From Actinomycetospora cinnamomea (GTDB taxonomy: Bacteria > Actinomycetota > Actinomycetes > Mycobacteriales > Pseudonocardiaceae): a stretch of DNA of 64,000 bases. Location of the stretch: the NCBI RefSeq assembly GCF_003096675.1, contig NZ_QEKW01000014.1, positions 81,336-145,335 on the forward strand, read 5' to 3'. Below the pieces are notes generated by a model. That model was not told the DNA's origin. It did not search any database and saw nothing but the letters and a program-made list of their open reading frames with translations. The first letter of the stretch is position 1. Each line of letters begins with the position of its first letter. This document shows positions 40,753 to 48,650 of the stretch, in pieces. The position numbers were made by a program, and so were the translations under genes.

Positions 40753-42416
40753 TGGGCGTGTACGACGAGCGCCCCTGGCTGGCGCGTTACCCCGAGGGCC
40801 AGGCCCACGACATCGAGCCCGAGTTCCCCAGCGGCCTGGCGATGTTCGCCGACGCGCTGCGGCGGGCCCCGGACACCGAGATCGTCCGGTACTTCGACGG
40901 GACGATCACGCTCGCCGAGCTCGACCGGCTCTCCGACCGCTTCGCCGTCGCGCTGGCCGACCGCGGCTTCGAGCGCGGTCACCGCCTCGCGACCTACCTG
41001 CAGAACATCCCGCAGGTGCTCATCGCGGTGATCGGCACGTGGAAGGCCGGCGGCATCGTCGTCTCGATCAACCCGATGAGCCGCACCCGGGAGCTGACGA
41101 CGCTGCTCTCCGACTGCGAGGCCACCGCGCTGCTCGCCGAGGAGGACCTGTTCGGGCAGGTGGCGCGCGAGGTCGTGCCGACGATCCCGTCGCTGCGGAT
41201 CGCGTGGACGACCTCGCCGCTGGAGTACCAGACACGCCACGACCCGCGCCTGTTCGCCGGCGTGGAGCGGGTGCGCCACGACGGCACCGAGGACCTGTCC
41301 GAGGTGCTGGACTCGGTCGGCGACCGCACGCCCGAGCCCGTCGAGCTGGGCGGAGACGACGTCGCGTTCCTCGGCTACACCTCGGGCACCACCGGCCCGC
41401 CCAAGGGCGCCATGAACACCCATCGCAACGTGGTGTTCAACGCGCAGACCTACCGCGACTGGGTGGGCCTGACGCCCGAGGACTCGGTGCTCGGCGTGGC
41501 GCCGCTGTTCCACATCACGGGCGTCGTCGCCCACACGGCGGTCTGCCTGCTCGTGCCCATGCCGCTGGTGCTGGCCTACCGCTTCGAGCCGAACGTGCTG
41601 CTCGACGCGATCCGCGAGCACCGCCCGACGTTCACCGCCGGGTCGATCACCGTGTTCATCGCGCTGATGAACACCGAGGGCGCGACGAAGGATGACCTGT
41701 CGTCACTGACGAAGATCTTCTCCGGCGGCGCGCCGATCCCGCCGTCGACGGTGAAGGCGTTCGCCGACCAGTTCGGGACCTACATCCACAACATCTACGG
41801 GCTCACCGAGACCACCTCGCCGTCGCACGGCGTGCCGCTCGGGGGCCGGGCGCCCGTGGACGAGGCGTCCGGAGCCCTGTCCGTGGGCGTGCCGATCTTC
41901 TCGACCGTCGTGCGGATCGCGCGCGACGACGGCAGCGACGCCGACGTCGGCGAGATCGGGGAGATCGTGACCCGCGGGCCGCAGGTGGTGCCGGGCTACT
42001 GGAACAAGCCCGAGGAGACCGAGAACGCGCTGCGCGCCCCGGACGGGTCGGTCGAGCTGAAGACCGGCGACGTCGGCTACATGGACGCCGAGGGCTGGTT
42101 CTACGTCGTCGACCGCAAGAAGGACCAGATCAACGCCGGCGGCTACAAGGTCTGGCCCCGCGAGGTCGAGGACGTGCTCTACGAGCACCCCGCGGTCCGC
42201 GAGGCGGCGGTGGTGGGCGTGCCCGACGAGTACCGCGGCGAGACGGTCAAGGCGTTCGTGTCCGTGCGTCCTGGACAGAGCGTCGACCCCGAGGAGCTCA
42301 TCGCGTTCTGCCGGGACCGGATGTCGGCGTACAAGTACCCGCGCCAGGTCGAGCTGCTCGACGAGATCCCGAAGACCGTCACGGGGAAGCTGCTGCGGCG
42401 GGCCCTGCGGTCGTAG
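40752..42416 (+). CDS. Acyl-CoA synthetase (AMP-forming)
   Basis: A 554-aa ANL adenylating enzyme. It shows the P-loop GYTSGTTGPPKGAM, the motif IYGLTETTSPSH, the hinge YVVDRKKDQINAGGYKVWP and the C-terminal lysine region PKTVTGKLLRRAL. It activates a carboxylic acid as acyl-AMP and then the CoA thioester. The length and motifs fit medium/long-chain or aryl acids; the partner cyclase suggests a ring-cleavage or lactone-derived acid. No terminator is obvious after it. Confidence 0.9.
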   Translation: MGVYDERPWLARYPEGQAHDIEPEFPSGLAMFADALRRAPDTEIVRYFDGTITLAELDRLSDRFAVALADRGFERGHRLATYLQNIPQVLIAVIGTWKAGGIVVSINPMSRTRELTTLLSDCEATALLAEEDLFGQVAREVVPTIPSLRIAWTTSPLEYQTRHDPRLFAGVERVRHDGTEDLSEVLDSVGDRTPEPVELGGDDVAFLGYTSGTTGPPKGAMNTHRNVVFNAQTYRDWVGLTPEDSVLGVAPLFHITGVVAHTAVCLLVPMPLVLAYRFEPNVLLDAIREHRPTFTAGSITVFIALMNTEGATKDDLSSLTKIFSGGAPIPPSTVKAFADQFGTYIHNIYGLTETTSPSHGVPLGGRAPVDEASGALSVGVPIFSTVVRIARDDGSDADVGEIGEIVTRGPQVVPGYWNKPEETENALRAPDGSVELKTGDVGYMDAEGWFYVVDRKKDQINAGGYKVWPREVEDVLYEHPAVREAAVVGVPDEYRGETVKAFVSVRPGQSVDPEELIAFCRDRMSAYKYPRQVELLDEIPKTVTGKLLRRALRS

Positions 42417-42477
42417 CACGCCGGTCCCCGGGCCCGCACCACGGCGAGGTCACTGCCCGTCGGCCACGATCTTGACG

Positions 42478-43026
42478 ATGCTCCGCGCACTCGTGGTCGT
42501 GCTGCTCGTCGTCCTCGCGCCGGCGGGGTGCGCCGACGCGCCCGTGACCCCGCCGGCGCCCGACCCGGCCGCGGTCGACGCCGCGTTCCTGTCGGGGATG
42601 ATCCCGCACCACGAGCAGGCGCTGGATCTCACCGCGATGGTCGACCATCGGGACGTGTCACCCGGTCTCGACGCGGTCGCGCTGCGGATCGACCGCGAGC
42701 AGGTCGAGGAGATCGGCCAGATGCAGGGGCTGGCCCGGGCGCGCGGGCTACCGGTGACCACCGCACCGCACGGCGGGCACGACATGCCCGGGATGGCCGA
42801 CCGGGCGACCCTCGACCGGCTGCGGACCCTGCAGGGGCCCGCGTTCGAACGGTCGTGGCTCGACACGATGATCCGTCACCACGAGGGCGCGCTGGTGATG
42901 GCCCACGACTACCTCGCGGTCGGCACCGACGAGACGCTGCGGCGGTTCTCCCGGGTCCTGCTCACCTCCCAGTCCCGCGAGATCGCCGTGCTGCAGGAGT
43001 TGAGGACTAGCATCGCCAGGCCATGA
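42478..43026 (+). CDS. DUF305 lipoprotein
   Basis: A 182-aa secreted lipoprotein. A signal peptide ends in a lipobox (LAPAGC) around residue 18. The body is a DUF305 ferritin-like helical bundle with the repeated motif MIPHHEQAL and MIRHHEGALVMAHD. DUF305 proteins often accompany copper handling, and the His pairs may bind metal. ATG 42478 is preferred over a TTG six bases upstream. The stop overlaps the next ATG (ATGA), so it is coupled to the HAD-like gene. Confidence 0.85.
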   Translation: MLRALVVVLLVVLAPAGCADAPVTPPAPDPAAVDAAFLSGMIPHHEQALDLTAMVDHRDVSPGLDAVALRIDREQVEEIGQMQGLARARGLPVTTAPHGGHDMPGMADRATLDRLRTLQGPAFERSWLDTMIRHHEGALVMAHDYLAVGTDETLRRFSRVLLTSQSREIAVLQELRTSIARP

Positions 43027-43556
43027 CCCCACCGTCGCGGCCCGCGGTGCCGATGCTGTTCGTCGAGGTCGAGGGCGTCCTGCGCAAGACGCCCGACGAC
43101 CTCGGCCGCCCGTGGAGGGGTCCGTTCGACATCGAGGTCTTCCCGGACGCCGTCGAGCGCCTGCGGCTGTGGAAGGGCGCGGGCGGGCGGATCCTCGGGT
43201 TCAGCCAGCAGGGCGGGGTCGCGCTGGGGGAGACCGACGAGCAGACGGCCCTGCGCACGCTGTGGACGGTGCGCGAGCGCGTGGCCAACCTCCTCGACCA
43301 CGTCGTGCTCTGCCCCCACCACCCCGACGCGCCGATGCCCGACCACGCGCGCTGCTGGTGCCGCCTGCCCAAGCCCGGGATGCTCATCGCCGGGCAGCAC
43401 GAGGTCGCGCTGCGCCAGCAGGAGCACTACCCGATCTGGATGGCGCTGCTCGTGGCCCGCTCACCCGAGGCGCTGCAGGCGGCGCGGGACCTCGACCTCG
43501 ACCACCTCGAGGGCGACCGCTGGCGCCGCGACGGGGGCGCGCCGGCGGGCGTGTGA
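43023..43556 (+). CDS. HAD-superfamily protein, GmhB-like, with altered catalytic motif
   Basis: A 177-aa HAD-fold protein closest in layout to D,D-heptose bisphosphate phosphatase (GmhB). Features are VFPDAVERLRLWKGAGG, FSQQGGVALGE, and the zinc loop CPHHPDAP ... CWCRLPKPGML. Motif I reads FVEVEGVL, so the two catalytic aspartates of the DxDG motif are both glutamate. The protein is therefore probably inactive as a classical phosphatase, or it has altered chemistry. Translationally coupled to the DUF305 lipoprotein gene. Confidence 0.72.
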   Translation: MTPPSRPAVPMLFVEVEGVLRKTPDDLGRPWRGPFDIEVFPDAVERLRLWKGAGGRILGFSQQGGVALGETDEQTALRTLWTVRERVANLLDHVVLCPHHPDAPMPDHARCWCRLPKPGMLIAGQHEVALRQQEHYPIWMALLVARSPEALQAARDLDLDHLEGDRWRRDGGAPAGV

Positions 43557-43711
43557 GCGCGCAATCGTCGTGAACTGCGTATGGCGGGCGGCGGAAACCC
43601 GAGCGGACGATCCCCCCGACCGTCGTGGACGCGATCGCCCGGACCCGAAGTGCGGGTGGACGTCGGCCGCGGGGGCCCGGAGGTCACGACACCTGGAAGG
43701 ACCGATCAACG

Positions 43712-44086
43712 ATGGGCGAGCAGGGGAAGACCAACATCGTCGCCATGTGGACGGCCACGACTCCGGAGCAGGTGGACGAGGGCGACCGCATCTTCCGGAG
43801 TCATGCCAAGTGGATGGAGGGCCACTCCCGCTCCGGCGACACGGCCCTGCTCTCGTACCGCATCTCCAAGGGTCCGCGTCTGACGAACCCGCTCGATCCG
43901 TCGTCCGAGCGCACCGGTGACACCATCTTCGTCCTCAGCGAGATCTACGAGACCCCTGCCGGCGTGACCGAGCACTGGCGCCTCGCCACCGAGACATGGG
44001 AGGACTTCCCCGCGTTCCTGGACTGGAGCAGGGACTGCGGCATCTCGACCCTCCACAGCGGCACCGTCGAGCACGCCCTGTGGTGA
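43712..44086 (+). CDS. Hypothetical protein
   Basis: A 124-aa soluble protein. Its layout (strand NIVAMWTATT, helix PEQVDEGDRIFRSHAKWM, strand LLSYRISKGP, strand TIFVLSEIYE, helix) looks like a ferredoxin-type alpha/beta sandwich such as a dimeric alpha-beta barrel, but no family is recognised. The ATG at 43712 follows GGAAGG. The 155 bp upstream are gene-free. It is convergent with the PEP-mutase-like gene, with a family E palindrome between. Confidence 0.6.
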   Translation: MGEQGKTNIVAMWTATTPEQVDEGDRIFRSHAKWMEGHSRSGDTALLSYRISKGPRLTNPLDPSSERTGDTIFVLSEIYETPAGVTEHWRLATETWEDFPAFLDWSRDCGISTLHSGTVEHALW

Positions 44087-44152
44087 GAGCCGCCGGCGCG
44101 GCGACGGGCCCGGGGGTGGTGACGCGGGCGCCCGGGCACGGGGTGACGCCGC

Positions 44153-44201
44153 AGCGAGGGGCGCCCCGGCTGCGTGGCACGCAGCAAGGGTGACCCTCGC
44201 T
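44153..44201. repeat. Family E inverted repeat, copy 2
   Basis: AGCGAGGG ... CCCTCGCT with inner GCTGCGTG-G-CACGCAGC, a 49-bp hairpin with five imperfect pairs, between convergent genes. The right arm (CACGCAGC, then GGTGACCCTCGCT) matches the right arm of the element at 5979-6027, so both belong to one dispersed family. Confidence 0.75.
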
Positions 44202-44212
44202 CCGCCCAGCCC

Positions 44213-45100
44213 TCAGGACGTGAAGCGCTGCTCCAGCTCGCGGATCTCCGCCAGCCCCTCGCGGTCGGCGAAGGCGTCGAGGCCCCCGATCTCGTCGAGC
44301 ACCCCAGCCGGGGTGCCGTCGGCGCGCAGGCGGGCGAGCACCGAGCGCATGGCCGTGTCGGCGGCCAGCAACGTGGAGACCGGGAACAGGACGAGCGCGA
44401 AGCCCATCTCCGCGAGGCGGTCGAGCGAGAGCGGGGGCGTCCGGCCGCCCTCCGCCCAGTTGAAGAGCAGCGTGTGGCCGGAGAGCTCCTTCGCGACGGT
44501 CTCGATGGCCTCCTCCGAGGTCGGTGCCTCGACGAAGAGGACGTCGGCGCCGGCGTCGGCGAAGCGGCGCGCCCGCTCGATCGCGGCGTCGAGGCCCTCG
44601 ACGGCGGCGACGTCGGTGCGGGCGATGATCACCATGTCGTCGGCGCGCGCCGCCACGGCCGCGCGGATCTTGGCGACCATGTCCTCGGCGGGCACGACGA
44701 CCTTGCCCGCGAGGTGTCCGCAGCGCTTGGGCATGACCTGGTCCTCGAGGTGCAGCCCCGCGAGGCCGGCCTGCTCGTACTCGCGCACCGTGCGGATGAC
44801 GTTGATCGGGTTGCCGTAGCCGGTGTCGGCGTCGGCGATCAGGGGGACGTCGACCGCGCCGGCCATCCGGCGCGCGTTGTCGACCATCTCGGCCTGCCCG
44901 AGCAGGCCGATGTCCGGGCGGCCGAGCAGGGAGGCCGTGGTGCCGAAGCCGGTCATGTAGACGACGTCGAAGCCCGCCTGCTCCACCAGCCGCGCCGAGT
45001 GGGCGTCGAACGCGCCCGGCGCGAGGACGGGCGAGCCGCTGTCGAGCAGGGCGCGCAGGCGGGCGCGGCGGTCGGTGGGTCGGCTGAGCAGGTCTCCCAC
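44213..45100 (-). CDS. Isocitrate lyase / PEP mutase family protein
   Basis: A 295-aa TIM-barrel enzyme of the isocitrate lyase/PEP mutase superfamily. It has the metal site DADTGYGN, the catalytic loop PKRCGH with its Cys, and the usual N-terminal YMTGFGTTASLLG. It would cleave a C-C bond in a 2-methylisocitrate-like acid or act as an oxaloacetate decarboxylase or PEP mutase; the KRCGH loop favours a lyase. The GTG at 45100 has AAGGAG seven bases before it. It diverges from a GntR gene that probably controls it. Confidence 0.87.
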   Translation of the reverse strand: MGDLLSRPTDRRARLRALLDSGSPVLAPGAFDAHSARLVEQAGFDVVYMTGFGTTASLLGRPDIGLLGQAEMVDNARRMAGAVDVPLIADADTGYGNPINVIRTVREYEQAGLAGLHLEDQVMPKRCGHLAGKVVVPAEDMVAKIRAAVAARADDMVIIARTDVAAVEGLDAAIERARRFADAGADVLFVEAPTSEEAIETVAKELSGHTLLFNWAEGGRTPPLSLDRLAEMGFALVLFPVSTLLAADTAMRSVLARLRADGTPAGVLDEIGGLDAFADREGLAEIRELEQRFTS

Positions 45101-45111
45101 GGCACGGCTCC

Positions 45112-45121
45112 TTGTGCACAA
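45112..45121. promoter_or_regulatory. Candidate GntR operator 1
   Basis: TTGTGCACAA is a perfect 10-bp palindrome, fitting the TnGTnnnACnA-like pattern of FadR/FCD-type GntR regulators. It overlaps the ribosome-site region of the lyase gene. Confidence 0.5.
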
Positions 45122-45148
45122 CGGCGGGCGGTGGGACGGCGTCGTCCC

Positions 45149-45177
45149 TTGTCGTCGCCCCCATCCCACCCTAGATT
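45149..45177 (+). promoter_or_regulatory. Candidate sigma-70-type promoter for the GntR operon
   Basis: -35 TTGTCG (45149-45154) and -10 TAGATT (45172-45177) with a 17-bp spacer, placing the start point about 20 bp before the GntR GTG at 45204. The -10 abuts operator 2. Confidence 0.5.
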
Positions 45178-45185
45178 GCGTACAA
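45176..45185. promoter_or_regulatory. Candidate GntR operator 2
   Basis: TTGCGTACAA resembles operator 1 (TTGTGCACAA, eight of ten identical) and overlaps the predicted -10 and start point of the GntR promoter, a position suited to autorepression. Confidence 0.5.
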
Positions 45186-45203
45186 CGTCGAGGAGGGGTG
45201 GCG

Positions 45204-45866
45204 GTGACGAGGACAGCGGAACGTCCGGCCGGCCGGGCCTCGGAGCGCGCGCTGGCCGACCTGCGGGAGGCCATCCTCTCCGGCGACCTGGCCGCCGGGG
45301 CGCACCTCGGGGAGGTCGAGCTGGCCGAGCGTCTCGGCCTGTCGCGCACGCCGGTGCGCGAGGCGCTCACCCGCCTGGCCGCCGAGGGCCTCGTCGCGCT
45401 CGAGGCCCACCGCGGCGCGCGCGTCACGTCGTTCACCCCCGAGGACCTGCATGGGATCTTCGACGTCCGGCTCGCCCTCGAGCCCCGCGCCACCGCGCGG
45501 GCCGCGGCGCACGCCACCGCCGACGACCTGGACGCCCTCCAGGACCTCGCCGACCGCATGCTCGCGGTCGGCGCGCCGGGCCCCGATCAGGATCTGGACG
45601 CGCTGGTCGGGCTCAACCGCGACTTCCACGCCCGCCTGCTCGACCTGGCCCGGGCACCCGCGCTCGCGGCGGCGCTGGCGAACGTCGTGCACACGCCGGT
45701 GGTGACGCGGACGTTCCACGCCTACGACCCGGCGTCGCTCGCGCGCAGCCTCGCCCACCACGCCGAGATCGTCGCCGCGTTGCGGGCCGGCGACGGCGAC
45801 TGGGCCGGCGCGGTCATGCGCTGCCACCTCGGCAACGCCCGTGCGGTCATGGTGGGGTCGCGATGA
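45204..45866 (+). CDS. GntR-family regulator, FCD type
   Basis: A 220-aa regulator. The N-terminal winged HTH contains LAERLGLSRTPVREALTRLAAEGLV; the C-terminal FCD helical domain carries metal-site residues in LVGLNRDFHARLLDLA and SLAHHAEIVAAL. Such proteins sense small organic acids. GTG 45204 follows AGGAGG. It is coupled by ATGA overlap to the isochorismatase-like gene and is divergent from the lyase gene, so it probably regulates both. Confidence 0.9.
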   Translation: MTRTAERPAGRASERALADLREAILSGDLAAGAHLGEVELAERLGLSRTPVREALTRLAAEGLVALEAHRGARVTSFTPEDLHGIFDVRLALEPRATARAAAHATADDLDALQDLADRMLAVGAPGPDQDLDALVGLNRDFHARLLDLARAPALAAALANVVHTPVVTRTFHAYDPASLARSLAHHAEIVAALRAGDGDWAGAVMRCHLGNARAVMVGSR

Positions 45867-46480
45867 GCAACCCGCACGGGGCGACGTTCGCCGCACGCGT
45901 CGGCTGGGGCGTGCGGCCCGCGGTCGTCGTCGTCGATCTCGTCCGCGCCTACACCGAGCCCGGCGGGCCGTTCTTCCTCGGCTCCCCGACGGTGGTCGAC
46001 GCCGGCGCCCGCCTGGTCGACGGCGCGCGGGCCGGCGGGCACCCGGTGTTCTGGACGGTGGTGCGCTTCGCCCCCGGCATGGTCGACGCCGGGTTCTTCG
46101 CCGCCAAGGTGCCTGCGCTCGCGTGCTTCGCCGAGGGCGCCCCGGGCGGGTGGGGCGAGCTCGCCCTCCGGCCCGGCGCGGGGGAGCCCGTCGTGGCCAA
46201 GCAGCACGCGTCGTCGTTCGCCGGCACGTCGCTGGCCGCCACCCTGCGCGCCCGGGGCGTCGACACGGTGGTCGTCGCGGGGGTGTCGACGTCGGGCTGC
46301 GTGCGCGCCACCGCCACCGACGCGCTCGCCGCCGGCTTCCGCCCGATCGTCGTCGCCGACGCGTGCGCCGACCGCTCGACGGCCCTCCACGAGCAGAACC
46401 TCGCCGACCTCGACGCCAAGTACGCCGACGTCGTCGACCTCGGAACCGCGGTCGACCGGCTCTCCGGCGCGCGGGCCTGA
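45863..46480 (+). CDS. Isochorismatase-family cysteine hydrolase
   Basis: A 205-aa hydrolase. The catalytic triad is visible as Asp in VVVVDLVRAY, Lys in VVAKQHASSF and Cys in GVSTSGCVRATA. The motif set fits N-carbamoylsarcosine amidohydrolase or maleamate amidase (NicF) types more than isochorismatase. It would hydrolyse an amide to an acid plus ammonia. With the lyase and the FCD regulator it may form a short catabolic pathway for a nitrogenous compound; the substrate is unproven. Confidence 0.87.
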   Translation: MSNPHGATFAARVGWGVRPAVVVVDLVRAYTEPGGPFFLGSPTVVDAGARLVDGARAGGHPVFWTVVRFAPGMVDAGFFAAKVPALACFAEGAPGGWGELALRPGAGEPVVAKQHASSFAGTSLAATLRARGVDTVVVAGVSTSGCVRATATDALAAGFRPIVVADACADRSTALHEQNLADLDAKYADVVDLGTAVDRLSGARA

Positions 46481-46656
46481 CGATCCGCTGACGGTCGCCG
46501 GTGCTCCGTCCCGGGGTGTGCCGATCCGTGCCCGTCGGGGCGTTTCGCCGTGCTCGACCCCGGCGGGCGGGAGGAGTAAGCCGGGCATCGACGACCTGGT
46601 CGCACCGGTACCGGGCCGCCTCCGCCGCCGAGAACCGTGCGAGGAGCGTGATCGTC

Positions 46657-47019
46657 GTGAGCGAGCGTCCGCTGTCCGACCGCCGTCCCCACGAGCCCAC
46701 CGACCTGTGCTGGGAGGTGCGGGCCTGGGCGCCGCCGCCGGGTCGCCGCCCGGACGTCGAGGGGTGGCGCAGCCTCGGGTGGAGCGCCACGCACGACGAC
46801 GCCGTCGCCCTGGCGCGCGGCGTCACCGCGTCGCGGGAGTACGAGTACGCCGAGGTGTGGGGCCCGGCCGAGATGCCGGCGCCGGGGCGCACGCGCCAGT
46901 GCGAGCGCTTCCCGGAGCCCGACGCCGACGAGCGCCGGGCGTTGTGGCTGCGCGCGGCCGCCGAGCACTACACCGACGGGATCGACCTGCCGCACCGGAC
47001 CTTCGCCGACACGGTGTGA
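46657..47019 (+). CDS. Hypothetical protein
   Basis: A 120-aa soluble protein without recognised family. Features are an N-terminal strand CWEVRAWAPP, a helix HDDAVALARGVTASREYEYAEVWG and a C-terminal helix ALWLRAAAEHYTDG. The GTG at 46657 follows GAGGAG at a suitable distance, which decides this start over earlier GTGs. The 176 bp upstream hold only a weak inverted repeat (CCCGTCGGGG ... CCCCGGCGGG near 46530-46567). Confidence 0.55.
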   Translation: MSERPLSDRRPHEPTDLCWEVRAWAPPPGRRPDVEGWRSLGWSATHDDAVALARGVTASREYEYAEVWGPAEMPAPGRTRQCERFPEPDADERRALWLRAAAEHYTDGIDLPHRTFADTV

Positions 47020-47046
47020 GTGCCCTGGCGGCGTGCTCCCCTGATT

Positions 47047-47062
47047 CCGTGCCCCGGCACGG
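47047..47062. terminator. Hairpin with family C core
   Basis: CCGTGCC-CC-GGCACGG between convergent genes (stops at 47019 and 47081). The stem is short but shares the core of the hairpins at 9585-9630 and 19358-19397. Confidence 0.5.
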
Positions 47063-47080
47063 GCGAGCGCTCACCAGCCG

Positions 47081-47977
47081 TCAGGCGAAGGTGCCCAGCT
47101 TTGCCAGGTCGACGCCGCCGGGGTAGGAGCGCACCTCGGGCAGCTCCTCGACGGTGACCATCGTGGTGCGCGGCGGCATCCGACGCTCGACGAGCGCGCG
47201 CAGGCGCATCCCGGCGTGGGCGGCCAGCCGTTCCGCGCGCGTGGGGACGGCGTAACCCAGGGCCCGTAGCAGGTGCGGGTCCATGAGGCAGGTGGTGCCC
47301 CGCCGGACCGCGGGCGCGGGGAGCCGGGAGAACGGCGGGAAGGTCGTCATCAGCGCGAGCGTCGCGTCGGCGACCCGCCGCCCGCCGTCGGTGCAGGAGA
47401 AGCGCTCGGCCTCGACGCGGTCCATCAGCGCGGCGAAGCCCGCCTCGTCGTCGGGCATGTCCCGGATACCCATGCGCCGGCCCAGGGCTCGGTAGTGGGC
47501 GACGGCGGCGAGGCGCTCGTGCGGGTGCAGCGGGCGCCAGCCGAAGGCGTCGAGCCAGCGCAGCGGCGTCACGACGAACGTGGCGAGGACGTAGACCATG
47601 TCGTCGTTCGCGATGCCGTAGCGGCGGTGCATCTGGTTCATCCGCCGGATCGCGGTGCGGGAGTCGGGGGCGTCGAGGCCTCGCTCGACGGTCGCCCCGA
47701 GCAGCAGGACGGTGTCGTCGTAGCGCTTCTGGGTGCGGGACGTGAACTCGCCGGTGCGCGCGAGCAGCTCGCCGATCGTGGGCACGGCATAGGTTCGGAA
47801 GAGGGCCAGCCCGAGGGCCTGGCGGACGTCCCACGGGAACTCGATGGCCGCGGTGATCCGGTGGATCTCCTCGGCCTCGTCGGGCACCGCGGGGTCGAGT
47901 GCGGCGATGCGGCGCACCCAGGCAGACCGGTCCACCGTCGTCTCCCGAACGTAAGAGTGGTTATCTTCGGCCACCAC
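47081..47977 (-). CDS. Oxygenase MpaB family protein (DUF2236)
   Basis: A 298-aa helical protein of the MpaB/DUF2236 family. It carries GEFTSRTQKRYDDT, then RRMNQMHRRYGIANDDMVYVLATF and a C-terminal RMPPRTTMVTVEE block. Family members include heme-dependent oxygenases such as latex-clearing protein relatives and MpaB of mycophenolic acid synthesis. The His and Arg residues that might contact heme (RRYGIANDD, HPHERLAAVAHY) are present. Divergent from a TetR gene 42 bp away, which may control it. GTG start at 47977. Confidence 0.75.
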   Translation of the reverse strand: MVAEDNHSYVRETTVDRSAWVRRIAALDPAVPDEAEEIHRITAAIEFPWDVRQALGLALFRTYAVPTIGELLARTGEFTSRTQKRYDDTVLLLGATVERGLDAPDSRTAIRRMNQMHRRYGIANDDMVYVLATFVVTPLRWLDAFGWRPLHPHERLAAVAHYRALGRRMGIRDMPDDEAGFAALMDRVEAERFSCTDGGRRVADATLALMTTFPPFSRLPAPAVRRGTTCLMDPHLLRALGYAVPTRAERLAAHAGMRLRALVERRMPPRTTMVTVEELPEVRSYPGGVDLAKLGTFA

Positions 47978-48019
47978 GGAACATAGGAGCTGCTACGTTC
48001 TGCGGCAAGGGGGTGTGCC

Positions 48020-48637
48020 GTGACCGTGACCAACCGCGAGGGGTTCTTCGCCGCGGCGATGGCGCTGCTGGCGCGCGACGGGCGGGCCGGGCTGCGGCTG
48101 GCGACGCTCTGCCGCGACGTGGGTGTGACCAGCGGGTCCTTCTACCACCACTTCGGCGGGTGGGACGGCTTCGTCGACGCCCTGCTCGCGCACTGGGAGG
48201 CCGTCGACACCCACCGCCTCGCCGAGCTCGCGGCCCGCGAGCCCGACCCCGAGGGCCGTCTCGACGTGCTCAAGCACCTGGCGCTGACGTTCCCGCACGA
48301 GGCCGAGACCGCGATCCGCGCGTGGGCGCACGGCGACGAGCGGGTCGCCGCCGTGCAGGCCCGCGTCGACGAGCACCGCCACCGTGTCGTGGCCGAGGCG
48401 CTCGTCGCGGCGGACGTGGAGCCCGAGCGCGCCGACCGCCTCGCCGACCTCGCCCTCGCCGTGCTCATCGGACGCCAGCAGCTCCTCGGGCCCACCGACG
48501 TCGGCGAGCTGCTCAGGGTCTTCGACCTCGTGAGTGACCTGGGTCGTCATGACGACCCCGATCACTCACGAGGAGCCGGTGGCTCCCTCGCTGCGTCGAA
48601 CCGGACAGGGACGTCCTCGACGCGTGGCGAGCGCTGA
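48020..48637 (+). CDS. TetR/AcrR family transcriptional regulator
   Basis: A 205-aa regulator. The HTH region is RLATLCRDVGVTSGSFYHHFGGWDGFVDALL. The GTG at 48020 follows AAGGGGG. The conserved helical domain seems to end near DLVSDLG; the last 30 residues are encoded by a large palindrome (48526-48573) and low-complexity sequence. So the original stop may have been lost, or a repeat may have been added at the 3' end. It probably regulates the divergent MpaB-type gene. Confidence 0.82.
   Translation: MTVTNREGFFAAAMALLARDGRAGLRLATLCRDVGVTSGSFYHHFGGWDGFVDALLAHWEAVDTHRLAELAAREPDPEGRLDVLKHLALTFPHEAETAIRAWAHGDERVAAVQARVDEHRHRVVAEALVAADVEPERADRLADLALAVLIGRQQLLGPTDVGELLRVFDLVSDLGRHDDPDHSRGAGGSLAASNRTGTSSTRGER
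48526..48573. repeat. Palindrome inside the 3' end of a TetR gene
   Basis: A 48-bp inverted repeat (22 of 24 pairs): CCTCGTGAGTGA ... TCACTCACGAGG with core GGGTCGTCATGACGACCC. The outer GTGAG/CTCAC is like family B. Part of its right arm (GACCCCGATCACTC) is repeated at 48645-48659 over the stop codon of the next, minus-strand gene. Confidence 0.75.
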
Positions 48638-48650
48638 TCGTCGACCCCGA

